Part shown: positions 26,276 to 35,576 of the stretch, piece after piece
Position numbering within the stretch: position 1 is the first letter of the stretch
Layout: every line of letters begins with the position of its first letter
NCBI GenBank assembly: GCA_963667455.2
Contig: CAXXFR010000014.1
Location: forward strand, 72,396 to 136,395
Direction of reading: 5' to 3'
Source of the DNA: Bin55 sp963667455
GTDB taxonomy: Bacteria; Pseudomonadota; Gammaproteobacteria; Pseudomonadales; Azotimanducaceae
DNA: 64,000 nucleotides
Notes under the pieces: model-generated
What the model was told of the DNA's origin: nothing
Database searches by the model: none
The model's input: only the letters and a program-made list of their open reading frames with translations
Translations under genes and position numbers: made by a program

Positions 26276-27652
26276 CTAATTTGCGACCCAACAATCCTGA
26301 ACGACCTTCCGGTACTCCGCTCCGGTGGACTGTTCATTCACATGTGAGCCGTCTACGACGCACCACTTTCCACCAACCATCACTCGATCAATGGGAGGCT
26401 CATTCCCAGTAAAGACGAGCGCATCCAGCAGCGACGGCGGGGAGTGCCCAGCCAGAGAAGTATCCAATGCATTCACTGAAACCAAATCAGCTTGGGCACC
26501 CGGTCGAAGGTCACTGGCGCGAAATCCAGCCGCTCGAGCACCGCCATGCAAGACGTGATTGAACAATGCAGTCCCGGTATGAAGATCGTGAACTGCAGAA
26601 ACGTTCCGAGACCGGCCGAAGAGTCGCTGGCCATACTCAAGCCATCGCAATTCCTCGAACGGATTGATGGTTATGTGGCTGTCCGATCCGATCGCAATGT
26701 TGCCCTGCCGTTCAAGCCACGATCTAAGTGGAAACAATCCATCTCCCAAGTTCGCCTCTGTGGTGGGACAGAGACACACAGTTGCGTTCGTTTGAACCAA
26801 TGAATCCATCTCTTCATCGGAAATGTGTGTGGCGTGAACTAGGCACCATTGTTGGTTCAACGGAACTGCGTTCATCAGCCATTCGATGGGTCGGGCTCGG
26901 TGCCGTTCCAAACACTGTTCCACCTCGGCCGTCTGCTCCGAAACATGAATGTGAATCGGGCAATTGTCGTGAGCCGCCAGCTCCACCAATCTGGGAAGCG
27001 AGGACTCGTGGACTGCACGCAAACTGTGTGCTCCAACTCCAACTGTTACTTGGTCGGAAGAAGCTTCACGAGCGTACTCGACGTGTTCACTGTATTGATT
27101 GACACCCATCGCAAAGCGACGCTGTTCGGGTGCTGGGTCGCTCTGTTCGAATCCTGCCCTCTCATACAAAATGGGAACGTACACGAGACGAATGTTGGTT
27201 TCGATTGCCGCCCTTTCGAGGGCGTGAAACATGTCGTTGACTTTCCCGTTGTCGGATTGGTCTCCGTGAAGGTAGTGAAATTCAACAACAGTCGTATAAC
27301 CGGACTTGAGCATGTCCGTGTATGCCTGACGCGCAACGACGGTTTGCGCTTCGCAATCGATTCGGTTTGCCAACCGATACATCAGGACACGCCAACTCCA
27401 GAAATTGTCTTCGCTCGCTAGGCTTCGATGCTCCGTGTGGCCAGCCAACGCTCTCTGAAACGCATGGCTGTGAGCATTTACAACGCCAGGAATTACGATT
27501 GAAACTACCGCATCCGACGGTTCTCGTGAGCATCGAGTGTCAATGGACTCGATCAAACCATCTTCAATGATGAAGCGAACATTCTCTGCCCAGCCGTCGT
27601 GCAAATATGCCCAATCTGCAAAGAGTGTCGTCAATTGATCTGTGGATTGCAC
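26276..27652 (-). CDS. hutF: Formimidoylglutamate deiminase
   Basis: HutF removes ammonia from N-formimidoyl-L-glutamate to give N-formylglutamate, the branch used with HutG in Pseudomonas-type histidine use. The 458-residue amidohydrolase has the metal site VNAHSHAFQRALAGHTEHR, HIHVSEQTAEVEQC, LVHATHISDEEM and GSDSHITINPFEELRWLEYG. It is the first gene of the minus-strand hut set and is divergent from hutI, with about 250 bases between them, where the shared control region should lie. Confidence 0.94.
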   Translation of the reverse strand: MQSTDQLTTLFADWAYLHDGWAENVRFIIEDGLIESIDTRCSREPSDAVVSIVIPGVVNAHSHAFQRALAGHTEHRSLASEDNFWSWRVLMYRLANRIDCEAQTVVARQAYTDMLKSGYTTVVEFHYLHGDQSDNGKVNDMFHALERAAIETNIRLVYVPILYERAGFEQSDPAPEQRRFAMGVNQYSEHVEYAREASSDQVTVGVGAHSLRAVHESSLPRLVELAAHDNCPIHIHVSEQTAEVEQCLERHRARPIEWLMNAVPLNQQWCLVHATHISDEEMDSLVQTNATVCLCPTTEANLGDGLFPLRSWLERQGNIAIGSDSHITINPFEELRWLEYGQRLFGRSRNVSAVHDLHTGTALFNHVLHGGARAAGFRASDLRPGAQADLVSVNALDTSLAGHSPPSLLDALVFTGNEPPIDRVMVGGKWCVVDGSHVNEQSTGAEYRKVVQDCWVAN

Positions 27653-27899
27653 TAAAGATTGAAATCTCTCCTATGCTAACGCAATTTGAGAATTGCGACA
27701 CGCATGTTCAATTGGCTCATGAGAGGGTTGTTCTTGGATCAATGCTGGCTTGTTTGAAAGAGGGTCAGATGGGAGCGGTTGCACCCGTTCGAGATAAGGA
27801 TGGAAGGCTGTTCTCAATATCTTCTGATCAAGCTGTTCCCCAATTTAGCGACTGAACATCGAACTAGAATGTTGGAAGGATTTAGCGGTTGACTACAAG
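27653..27899. promoter_or_regulatory. Divergent hutF-hutI control region
   Basis: This stretch separates the start codons of hutF (leftward) and hutI (rightward), so both promoters should be here. I see a spaced inverted repeat, AACAT (27855-27859) and ATGTT (27869-27873), close to the hutI start, and a short CAATT/AATTG pair near 27685. No textbook HutC operator is evident. A 60-codon frame from ATG 27673 to 27855 has no ribosome site and is not counted as a gene. Confidence 0.4.
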
Positions 27900-29117
27900 A
27901 TGTCTGACTGGGACCTTTTGCTCACCCACGCGAACATTGCGACCATGGCTGCAGATGCGGGTTCTTATGGCGTGATTCTCGATGCCGCCATAGGCATCGC
28001 CAACGGAAGAATTGACTGGCTTGGACCGCAGTCAGAGCTTCCACACAACCAAGCCACCAAGACCTTCGACATCAGTGGTCGGTGGTTGACACCTGCGTTG
28101 ATCGACTGTCACACACACTTGTTGTTTGCAGGAGATCGTGCTGCAGAGTTCGAGCAGCGATTGAACGGCGCTTCGTATGAAGAAATTTCACGTGCGGGAG
28201 GAGGCATTGTGTCCACCGTGCGAGCGACCCGCGAGGCAGATGAGTCGTCGTTGGTTGAATCCGCACGCTCACGTCTCGACGTGCTCTTGAAAGAAGGTGT
28301 CGCAACCATCGAGATCAAGTCGGGATATGGACTCGATCTCGATTCCGAGCTGACCATGTTGCGAGCCGCACGGTCAGTGGCTAACGAGGTTGATGCATCA
28401 ATTGTCACAACATTTCTGGGCGCGCACGCCATTCCTCCCGAATTCAGTTCAAGAAGCGACGACTACATGAACTACGTGATCGACGATGTACTTCCAGTCG
28501 TTCACGAACAAGGACTCGCAGATGCAGTGGATGCATACTGCGAGAACATCGCATTTTCCGCAGACCAGGTCGCTCGCTTGTTCGAAGATGCAACCGCTCG
28601 CGGCCTACCTGTGAAGCTCCACGCCGATCAACTAAGTGATGGAGGGGGTGCTGCGGTGGCGGCGGCATTTAATGCACAGTCCGCCGACCATCTCGAGTAC
28701 ACATCGACCGAGGGTGTGCGGGCACTGTCAGGCACCGATACCGTAGCGGTACTTCTTCCAGGTCCGTTCCTGATGCTGGGAGAGACTCAGCTCCCGCCGA
28801 TAGCAGCTCTCAGAGACGAAGACGTCCCCATCGCCATTGCGACAGACTGCAATCCAGGCACATCTCCGCTTTGTTCTCTACGATTCGCGATGAATCTTGC
28901 GGCGAGTCTGTTTCAACTGACTCCAGAAGAGTGTCTTATTGGAGTGACCCGAAATGCAGCACTAGCTCTCGGATTGGATGCTGATCGTGGCACACTCGAG
29001 ATCGGCAAGAGAGCAGACATTGCCGAGTGGAACGTTGACCACCCTCGGGAACTGATTTATTGGGCGGGCTTGAATCAGCTAAATCGCCTGATGATTGAAG
29101 GGCGCTACGTCAATTAG
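27900..29117 (+). CDS. hutI: Imidazolonepropionase
   Basis: HutI opens the ring of 4-imidazolone-5-propionate to N-formimidoylglutamate. The 405-residue amidohydrolase has IDCHTHLLFAGDRAAEFEQR with the metal-binding HxH, SYEEISRAGGGI, TIEIKSGYGLD, KLHADQLSDGGGA and IATDCNPGTSP, all family hallmarks. It is alone on the plus strand, opposite hutF, which supplies the next step. Together the five hut genes give a full route from histidine to glutamate. Confidence 0.96.
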   Translation: MSDWDLLLTHANIATMAADAGSYGVILDAAIGIANGRIDWLGPQSELPHNQATKTFDISGRWLTPALIDCHTHLLFAGDRAAEFEQRLNGASYEEISRAGGGIVSTVRATREADESSLVESARSRLDVLLKEGVATIEIKSGYGLDLDSELTMLRAARSVANEVDASIVTTFLGAHAIPPEFSSRSDDYMNYVIDDVLPVVHEQGLADAVDAYCENIAFSADQVARLFEDATARGLPVKLHADQLSDGGGAAVAAAFNAQSADHLEYTSTEGVRALSGTDTVAVLLPGPFLMLGETQLPPIAALRDEDVPIAIATDCNPGTSPLCSLRFAMNLAASLFQLTPEECLIGVTRNAALALGLDADRGTLEIGKRADIAEWNVDHPRELIYWAGLNQLNRLMIEGRYVN

Positions 29118-29178
29118 GACTGGCAGAACGGCTTGTGTTCGGACTATGTGTCCAGATCCCATCCAAAGTACATCCAAA

Positions 29179-30147
29179 CTACGACATTGAGCTTGGGTCC
29201 CTTGCAAGTTCCACAACGCCGATTCCACTCTCTCCTCCCACAGCGTAGAACAGAAAGACCCTTCCCTCGTCTACAAGGATCGCTGGATCTCGTAGCTGAT
29301 TGACGAGCCCGTACGCCACACTTCGAATTGACGGCTCCAGCGGTTGATCGGATCCTTCCCAATCTCTCTCGGGACGAAGTAACTCGTAGGAATTCGATTC
29401 GGTCCACTGGTCGAACGGTTTGCTGACATCGATTGTCGATACAAGTATTCGCTCAGGAACGTCTCCCACTTGGGTCCAGAACACATCGAGGAAGTCTCCT
29501 CGCACCAATAGTGCAAAGTGCCTCATGTTCGGATTGAAGAGCCTTTTGCCCTTTTCGAAGACTGTTGGGCCGCTTGTGGAACGCCACGTCTGTCCAGGCA
29601 TGGTCATGCCATAAAGTTGCCCCTGGTACACAAAAGTCCGTAAGTAGGAAGGACAAATAATCTCTGGGAGCACTTCGAAATTCAGTCCGTTGTTGGAGAC
29701 TCCCATGCGTGTCGCTTGATAGCCGTATGCCTCCAATCCGTGGAAGTACATGACAATGCGTTTGGCTTCGTGATCTACGTGGACATCGGGCGAAGCGATG
29801 TGCGGAGTGCTTCGTTCCTTGTGCAGACTATGTGGCAACGCATCAAACTGTATCGAATGATCTATCTGGCCTGTCGGACTAGGTGGAATCGTAGGAAATC
29901 TGGACTGGCGAAGTTGAAGTGTTCCTGGTGCATGGATAGTCCACGGTCCCTCGATCCGGTCCGAATACGCCAGGCGAATGTACCTCCCTTTGTGGTCGGC
30001 GAAGTACAGGTAGTACTTGCCCAAACGATCAGTGACCCAATCTGGAACTCGAATCGCTGAGGGTCCCTGTATGTTCTCACCAATGCTTGGGTCGCTGTGT
30101 TTGTCGACTATTGGCGCATCACACAAACGAGAAGCACGCCACTTCAT
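29179..30147 (-). CDS. Five-bladed beta-propeller glycoside hydrolase-like protein
   Basis: The 322-residue protein has no signal peptide. Near the N-terminus it reads GPSAIRVPDWV and GKYYLYFADHKGRYIRLAYS, the pattern of the GH43/GH117-like five-bladed propeller group. Later come SPDVHVDHEAKRIVMYFHG and QLRDPAILVDEGRVFLFYAVGGE, repeated blade motifs with acidic residues that could be catalytic. The exact family and substrate are unknown; many such proteins are uncharacterised. A PhyH gene lies just upstream on the same strand, 109 bases away. Confidence 0.75.
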   Translation of the reverse strand: MKWRASRLCDAPIVDKHSDPSIGENIQGPSAIRVPDWVTDRLGKYYLYFADHKGRYIRLAYSDRIEGPWTIHAPGTLQLRQSRFPTIPPSPTGQIDHSIQFDALPHSLHKERSTPHIASPDVHVDHEAKRIVMYFHGLEAYGYQATRMGVSNNGLNFEVLPEIICPSYLRTFVYQGQLYGMTMPGQTWRSTSGPTVFEKGKRLFNPNMRHFALLVRGDFLDVFWTQVGDVPERILVSTIDVSKPFDQWTESNSYELLRPERDWEGSDQPLEPSIRSVAYGLVNQLRDPAILVDEGRVFLFYAVGGESGIGVVELARDPSSMS

Positions 30148-30256
30148 GACGACTTCAACGATTCAAATTCAGTCCGAACAAACAGTAGACGACTGTCGGC
30201 TAGGTTGAACGCTAACGTTCGAGGAGTGGCAGTCTGTTGCTCGCGATCGCGGGAAG

Positions 30257-31081
30257 TCACCGTTTAGCGTTGTTGAAGGTCTGCAGAAGTTTGTCGTATT
30301 CTGCGCCATTCGGGCCATTGAGAAAGTCCTTGCGCCCTAGCAACTGAGCCATGTCATCGCCGTGGTTGCTTATCAATTCCTCGGCATAGGCAGAGTAGTC
30401 CTCAACCGGACGCATCATTAACCGTGTGTATGTGATGTGGCAAACAACTCGTGCGCCCGGCGTTGTGCGATCCCAGTTTCCATGCCAGATATTGCCGTTC
30501 CACATCGCTACGGAACCTGCTGGACATTCGACGGCAATCGCTCCCTTCTTCTCGGTCACTTCTTGAGCATTGGGATGCCGTCGAAGTACGTGGCTTCCTG
30601 GAATGACCAAAGTCGATCCGTGTTCCTTGGTGAATTCATCGCAAGCCCAACAAGCCGTGAGCAACATATTGTGTGCAGGAAACGGGGCTGGCAGCCAGTT
30701 GTGATCGGCATGCAATCCGATCGATTTTGATCCCTCGGGACGAATACTGGCCGCAACTTGACTGATTAGAAAGCCACGTCCAACCGAATACTCCGCCATC
30801 GCCATCAGTTTGCGATTCATTACGGCTTCGACGAACAAGTCGTCCTTGGCCAGCAGCATGTTGAACGCTTTGTCTTTCGTCGCCACCTCGATGATTTTCT
30901 TGCGAAACGCATCGTTGAACGACTCTGAAGCGGCATCCCGAATCACGGTCCATCCATGCATGGTCAGCTCTCGACAATTCTCCTGCAAGCCCAGTTCTTC
31001 GATGGTTGGAGCTAGTTCATCAGACACCGAGTCGGGCGGCAACGTGTCGAAGTAAAGTGCGGGTTGTTCGGCCATTGACAT
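30257..31081 (-). CDS. Phytanoyl-CoA dioxygenase (PhyH) family protein
   Basis: This 274-residue Fe(II)/2-oxoglutarate oxygenase has metal ligands in GLHADHNWLP (HxD) and the distal His in NIWHGNWDRTTPGARVV, where the Arg would hold 2-oxoglutarate. GSTLVIPGSHVLRRHP is the typical middle segment. It opens with the family phrase ELTMHGWTVIRDAA. It is probably cytoplasmic. It precedes the propeller hydrolase on the same strand. The substrate is unknown. Confidence 0.9.
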   Translation of the reverse strand: MSMAEQPALYFDTLPPDSVSDELAPTIEELGLQENCRELTMHGWTVIRDAASESFNDAFRKKIIEVATKDKAFNMLLAKDDLFVEAVMNRKLMAMAEYSVGRGFLISQVAASIRPEGSKSIGLHADHNWLPAPFPAHNMLLTACWACDEFTKEHGSTLVIPGSHVLRRHPNAQEVTEKKGAIAVECPAGSVAMWNGNIWHGNWDRTTPGARVVCHITYTRLMMRPVEDYSAYAEELISNHGDDMAQLLGRKDFLNGPNGAEYDKLLQTFNNAKR

Positions 31082-31184
31082 TCACCAGTTCTGCACTCGA
31101 ATTCTAGCAAAGCAATGCAGTTTTAAGCGGGTCCAATTTGGCCGTCAAACTCCCCTACAGGGCTAGCAACGCAAGCCCAGTTGC

Positions 31185-31994
31185 ATGCCGCTGAATACAA
31201 TGAAATCGACTGTTCGACACGTGATCCCAATGCAGCAGATCGACGATTTACATGAAGAAGGAAGCGTGCTATACGACTTTCTCACGACGCTACAAGACCA
31301 TCAATGGGAACTCGAAACTCCGTTTAAGAATCGCACCGTGAACTGGGTGGTACAGCATCTTCACGATGCAGACCGATGGGCTTTTCATTCGATTACGGAT
31401 CCAGATGGATTTCGGCAGTGGATGCAGGATCGGTCCAGCGGGAAGCCCGACGATGCGCCCAAGTACCAAGGTAGAGAACTACTCGAAGTATGGAACTCGT
31501 ACTTTCAAGATCTTTGCGACGGACTGCGCAAAGCGGACCCGTCCATGCGAGCCCCGTGGTTCGGACCGGACATGGGTATCCGAATGATGGCAACTGCGCG
31601 ACAGATGGAAACCTGGTCGCATGGGCAGGATGTGTACGACTTGCTTCAAGTCAATCGAACACACACCGATCGTGTCAAGAACATTTGTCACATTGGAGTG
31701 CGAACCTACGGATGGACTTTCGTCAATCGAAAGCAAACTCCACCGGAGCCTGTTCCCTTTGTTCAGCTAACAGCCCCTTCAGGTGAAGTGTGGGAGTGGA
31801 ACGATGCTTCTTCGACCGACTACATCAAGGGAGATGCCGTTGACTTTGCCCGAGTAGTCACGCAAGGACGAAACATAGCCGATGTTCCACTGGAAGTGGT
31901 CGGTGCTTCGGCGAATTCCTGGATGAGTATCGCTCAGTGCTTTGCGGGACCACCTGAAGATCCGCCACCACCAGGTCATCGAGTTGGACTCTAG
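31185..31994 (+). CDS. TIGR03084-like metal-binding protein (DinB/mycothiol-dependent isomerase superfamily)
   Basis: The 269-residue protein has an N-terminal four-helix DinB-like domain. It includes VNWVVQHLHDADRWAF with one metal His, and RQMETWSHGQDVYDLL, where HxxDV supplies others. A C-terminal domain (VPFVQLTAPSGEVWEW, then SWMSIAQCFAGPP) matches the TIGR03084 family as I remember it. Its reaction is unknown; relatives in the superfamily are thiol-dependent isomerases or transferases. It is the first gene of a plus-strand run with an LLM oxidoreductase and a hydrolase 30 and 27 bases apart. Confidence 0.75.
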   Translation: MPLNTMKSTVRHVIPMQQIDDLHEEGSVLYDFLTTLQDHQWELETPFKNRTVNWVVQHLHDADRWAFHSITDPDGFRQWMQDRSSGKPDDAPKYQGRELLEVWNSYFQDLCDGLRKADPSMRAPWFGPDMGIRMMATARQMETWSHGQDVYDLLQVNRTHTDRVKNICHIGVRTYGWTFVNRKQTPPEPVPFVQLTAPSGEVWEWNDASSTDYIKGDAVDFARVVTQGRNIADVPLEVVGASANSWMSIAQCFAGPPEDPPPPGHRVGL

Positions 31995-32024
31995 GGCACA
32001 TTTCTCTCTTTCTGCACTGTCGCT

Positions 32025-33098
32025 ATGAAATTCGGCGTTTGCGTCGCTTCGCACATCAATGACATCGACTATGTCGTTCGAGCTGAAGAACTGGGCTTTG
32101 AGTCCGCATGGCTGGCTGATAGCCAAATGCTCTGGTCCGACTGCTACGCAACCTTGGCTCTGGCGGCGACGAAGACCAAGACAATCAAGCTGGGAACGGG
32201 TGTAGCAGTCACCGGAACCCGACCTGCCCCAGTGACAGCGAGCAGCATCGCAACCATCAATGCACTCGCTCCTGGTCGAACATTCTTGGGAATAGGTTCC
32301 GGAAATACGGCAATGCGTGTGATGGGTCTGCCTCCCCACCGCATAGCTCAGTTCGATCAGTATTTGGAAGAACTACGTCCGCTACTCCGCGGAGAAGAAA
32401 GCTACATCCAGTCCAAAGGCGAACGTGTCGCCATACGCCACATCATGCCTGATCGTGGATTTGTGAATTTCAACGATCCAATTCCTCTCTACGTCTCCGG
32501 ATTCGGGCCGAAGTCTCTGGGAGTTGCCGGCAAACACGGCGATGGGGCAGTTCTTGCCATGCCTGCAAACGCCAACATCATGGCAAACATTTGGCGTATG
32601 TTGGACGCTGGTGCAGGTTCTGCGGAAAGGACTATCAACCGCTCAACATACCTCACAACCGCTTTGACCGCCATCGTTGTGCTGGATCCCGGCGAGCCAG
32701 TGGACAGTCCCAGAGTCAAAGCTGAGTGTGGAGCCATGGCGATGGCGGCAATCCACTTCAGCTACGAGCAAGTGCGCAATTTCGGCAAGAGACCTGGCGG
32801 AGCCCTAGCCTATGTTTGGGACGACTATCGCAAGATGATTGAGTCGTATCCAGCTGGAGACAGACACCAGAGAATCCATGCAGGCCACAACTGCTGGGTT
32901 ATTCCAGAGGAAGAAAAATTTCTGACACCCGAAGTGCTGAAAGCATCTAGTCTCATCGGTACTCGAGACCAGCTAATTGATCAATTGGGTAGTTTGAGCG
33001 AGGCAGGTCTGCATCAAGTCATGGTTCTTCCAAACTTCGACACTCGTTATCAATCCATCGAACGTTTGGCGAGAGACGTACTGCCCAACGTGCCATAG
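32025..33098 (+). CDS. LLM-class flavin-dependent oxidoreductase
   Basis: The 357-residue luciferase-like barrel has FESAWLADSQMLWSD, TIKLGTGVAVTGTRPAPVTA and LGIGSGNTAMRVMG, typical of the F420/FMN-dependent Mer-like branch. It would use reduced flavin or F420 in the cytoplasm to oxidise or reduce a small compound. It lies between a TIGR03084 protein and an alpha/beta hydrolase with short gaps, suggesting a common pathway. No F420 synthesis genes are in the window, so FMN is the safer assumption. Confidence 0.88.
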   Translation: MKFGVCVASHINDIDYVVRAEELGFESAWLADSQMLWSDCYATLALAATKTKTIKLGTGVAVTGTRPAPVTASSIATINALAPGRTFLGIGSGNTAMRVMGLPPHRIAQFDQYLEELRPLLRGEESYIQSKGERVAIRHIMPDRGFVNFNDPIPLYVSGFGPKSLGVAGKHGDGAVLAMPANANIMANIWRMLDAGAGSAERTINRSTYLTTALTAIVVLDPGEPVDSPRVKAECGAMAMAAIHFSYEQVRNFGKRPGGALAYVWDDYRKMIESYPAGDRHQRIHAGHNCWVIPEEEKFLTPEVLKASSLIGTRDQLIDQLGSLSEAGLHQVMVLPNFDTRYQSIERLARDVLPNVP

Positions 33099-33125
33099 AT
33101 TCACAGCAACAAAGAGCGTTTCATC

Positions 33126-33872
33126 TTGAATGTAGTTTGGCAAGAAGGCAAGGATCCACAAGACTATCCAACTCTCGAATTCATCGCGGAATCCGAGGCA
33201 CAGAGAAAGATAACCGGTTGTCTGTGGATTCCCAACGGCACTGTCCAACCAGGCATGTTGATGGCTTTTGGCCATGGTGCATCGGGAGACCGCTATCAAA
33301 TGCCAATCCCGCATCTGGCTCGACGCCTTGCCAAGGAAGGAGTTGCTTCGTTGTCGATGGATGGACCGGTTCACGGTCTCCGGCAACAAGCTGAAGGCGG
33401 AAGAGCCGCACTCCAAGACGAAATGCGTCGACGAACGATGATCGAAGATATGGTTGGCGATTGGCAAGCCTCAGTAGCAATCGCGGAATCACGACTGGGA
33501 TTCTCCGCTTCAAAATTCGGCTACTTCGGACTATCCATGGGGTCCATCTTTGGGATTCCCTACCTGGCACACCGAGTTCGCAACGGGCAACCCGTCACAG
33601 CTGCGACATTGGGTCTTCTCGGAACTTCGGGTGCTGTCGTAGCACTCGCACAACGTCTAAGGGAAGCTGCCGCCATGATCGAAACACCCTTGCTCTTCCT
33701 TGTTCAGCTGGAAGATGAACTGTTTCCCCGAGAAGGCTGTTTTGATCTCTTTGACTCGTTCAAGTCGAACGACAAACGGATGCATGCCAATCCGGGCTTG
33801 CACCCTGAAGTTCCAGCCGAGGAGATCGACTTTAGTTTCAGTTTTCTGTGTAGTCGGCTACTACAGGACTGA
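33126..33872 (+). CDS. Alpha/beta hydrolase, dienelactone-hydrolase-like
   Basis: The 248-residue protein starts with TTG at 33126. It has the oxyanion region MAFGHGASGDRY, DGPVHG, the nucleophile elbow YFGLSMGSIFG with Ser in GxSxG, and probable acid and His in LEDELFP and LHPEV. There is no signal peptide, so it is cytoplasmic. Placed directly after the LLM oxidoreductase, it may cleave an ester or lactone made by that enzyme; this is inference. Confidence 0.8.
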   Translation: MNVVWQEGKDPQDYPTLEFIAESEAQRKITGCLWIPNGTVQPGMLMAFGHGASGDRYQMPIPHLARRLAKEGVASLSMDGPVHGLRQQAEGGRAALQDEMRRRTMIEDMVGDWQASVAIAESRLGFSASKFGYFGLSMGSIFGIPYLAHRVRNGQPVTAATLGLLGTSGAVVALAQRLREAAAMIETPLLFLVQLEDELFPREGCFDLFDSFKSNDKRMHANPGLHPEVPAEEIDFSFSFLCSRLLQD

Positions 33873-34004
33873 ACGCGGCTGTAGCACGAGGATGGAGCTT
33901 GTGCCAACAGCACACACAAGTCATTCCGAGTTCTGTCCAATCAAACAGCAATGGTCGAATATACTTTGCGGCGGGAACTCCTCTAGCCTGGCCCTCTCAA
34001 AACC

Positions 34005-34436
34005 ATGATCCGATCCAGCCTGACATCACTGCTCAGCTTGTTTCAGTCGGGAACGCAACAGTCGCAAGACGACGTGTTCAACGAAGCGACCTTGATGATC
34101 CTGTCGCGAGCGACAAGCACCGACTCCAACATCAACCGAGCCGAAGTGTCAACGGTTCAAGAAAAGGTCAAGGAAACGACCGGCGAAGAGGTGTCGGCAG
34201 CTGACGTAAGGGTTGCAGCCAACTCCAAGCTCTACGAGGAAGCACCTCTTGAGAGGTATTTGGTTCGCACCAACAGAATACTCAGCATCGAACAGAAACT
34301 CGCGATTCTCAGCGCGTTGGTCAGCGTGATCAAGTCCGACGAGAAAATCACGAATCGAGAAGTGGTTTTCTTCAATGCAATCGCAAGTGCTTTTCAAATT
34401 ACTCCTGCCGACGTTCTGGGATTGCGCGTCTCCTAG
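34005..34436 (+). CDS. TerB-like protein
   Basis: The 143-residue all-helical protein has EATLMILSRATSTDSNINRAE and then LSALVSVIKSDEKITNREV, an acidic helix pair with the metal-binding pattern of TerB-like domains. It ends shortly after FFNAIASAFQITPADV. TerB-family proteins bind divalent metal and are linked to tellurite resistance and membrane stress, but single-domain copies like this are not necessarily tied to tellurite. It sits 132 bases after the hydrolase and 68 before a PhyH gene. Confidence 0.75.
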   Translation: MIRSSLTSLLSLFQSGTQQSQDDVFNEATLMILSRATSTDSNINRAEVSTVQEKVKETTGEEVSAADVRVAANSKLYEEAPLERYLVRTNRILSIEQKLAILSALVSVIKSDEKITNREVVFFNAIASAFQITPADVLGLRVS

Positions 34437-34504
34437 TAGACACCTACTCAGCAATTCTGGCGGGCAACGCGTGGCCGCACCCGACAATCGTATAGCTTGA
34501 AGCG

Positions 34505-35500
34505 TTGACTCTTTCAGCTCAGCAAATCGAATCGTTTGTTCGCGACGGTTACTTGGTACTGCCTGACATCATTTCTCAACAAGCAGTCTCCAAGGCTCAG
34601 CGAGCACTCGTGGAAGTTCGCAGAAACGGAGACGACGAGTCTCGGCGCTCCGCTCAAGCTGCCACACGGGAACTTGTGACAGAGGGAACTCAAGCCAGAG
34701 AACTCGTTGAGTCTGCTATGGGAGGCACCGCACGAGGTTGGGAGTTCGCTCAAATTGCGATACGCCAGCCTTCCAAACCATCGGATCAGATCACCGAATC
34801 GGGATATCCCGATCGAGTCATCCCATTCTTCGGCTGGCACGGTCACTTGGATGGACTGTGGAATGGAGCGAGCGCTCCCCATCAACACACTTCCCGTCCG
34901 ATGGACGACACCGAGTGGGCAGCATGGTCCAAAGCAAAGGGGCGCAATGGCGTTATGAAGACGTATCCGGGAACTGGTACGAACATGGTTCACTTCACAG
35001 CCCTACTTGGCATTCCTCTTTCCAGTCAGACGAGAGACGGTGTAGGGAATCTGGGTCTGCTACGTGGAGCACATCACCCGGTTGCGGAATTTTTTCGATA
35101 TCAACGAGACCAAGGTGGTCCCTTAGGACCAGACGGTCCGGGATGGGAGCGTTTGCATCGTGATGCACCGAACGGGTACGGCTTGCGCCACTACCCCGAT
35201 CAAGTTCGACGGATCTTCACGCAAGAAGCCGCCTACACCGACGATGGACATTTGTGGCCTAAGCCTGATTTGATTAAGATGGAAATCGGCGATGCGGTAT
35301 TGACTCTACACGCAATTCCACACAGCGCTAGCCGCTGCGAAACCGATGAACCTCGAGTAATGGCATACTTTCGACTCACGTCAGGGAAACGTCCAAAGAC
35401 AGCAGGTTCAAACTATCCAGATGCACTTTGTGACTGTTGGCTCGAATGGGACGGCATTCGTTCCGAAGTGCAAGAGATTCTACGAGCTGGTTCCGTTTAG
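34505..35500 (+). CDS. Phytanoyl-CoA dioxygenase (PhyH) family protein
   Basis: The 331-residue dioxygenase starts with TTG at 34505 and opens IESFVRDGYLVLPDII. Metal ligands are in WHGHLDGLW (HLD) and LHAIPHSASR. It shares a whole architecture with the PhyH at 6294-7403: GYPD, LLRGAHH, GPDGPGWERL, DAPNG, IPHS. The two form a distinct subgroup among the six PhyH proteins here. An acyl-CoA dehydrogenase pair follows 76 bases later. The substrate is unknown. Confidence 0.88.
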   Translation: MTLSAQQIESFVRDGYLVLPDIISQQAVSKAQRALVEVRRNGDDESRRSAQAATRELVTEGTQARELVESAMGGTARGWEFAQIAIRQPSKPSDQITESGYPDRVIPFFGWHGHLDGLWNGASAPHQHTSRPMDDTEWAAWSKAKGRNGVMKTYPGTGTNMVHFTALLGIPLSSQTRDGVGNLGLLRGAHHPVAEFFRYQRDQGGPLGPDGPGWERLHRDAPNGYGLRHYPDQVRRIFTQEAAYTDDGHLWPKPDLIKMEIGDAVLTLHAIPHSASRCETDEPRVMAYFRLTSGKRPKTAGSNYPDALCDCWLEWDGIRSEVQEILRAGSV

Positions 35501-35576
35501 GACATAGTAGATGTTTTAAATGAACTTTCGTGATTATGTCTCTGATTCAAATCAATTTAATGAGAGTTGAATAGCA

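Noticed and set aside
26849..27421. 190-codon plus-strand ORF
   Set aside because: Antisense to hutF, which is a firm family member.
27607..27855. 82-codon plus-strand ORF in the hutF-hutI spacer
   Set aside because: No ribosome site, no similarity, and it overlaps the hutF start; treated as regulatory space.
30242..30251. CGCGATCGCG palindrome
   Set aside because: Ten-base self-complementary word, expected by chance in 64 kb and not repeated in a pattern.
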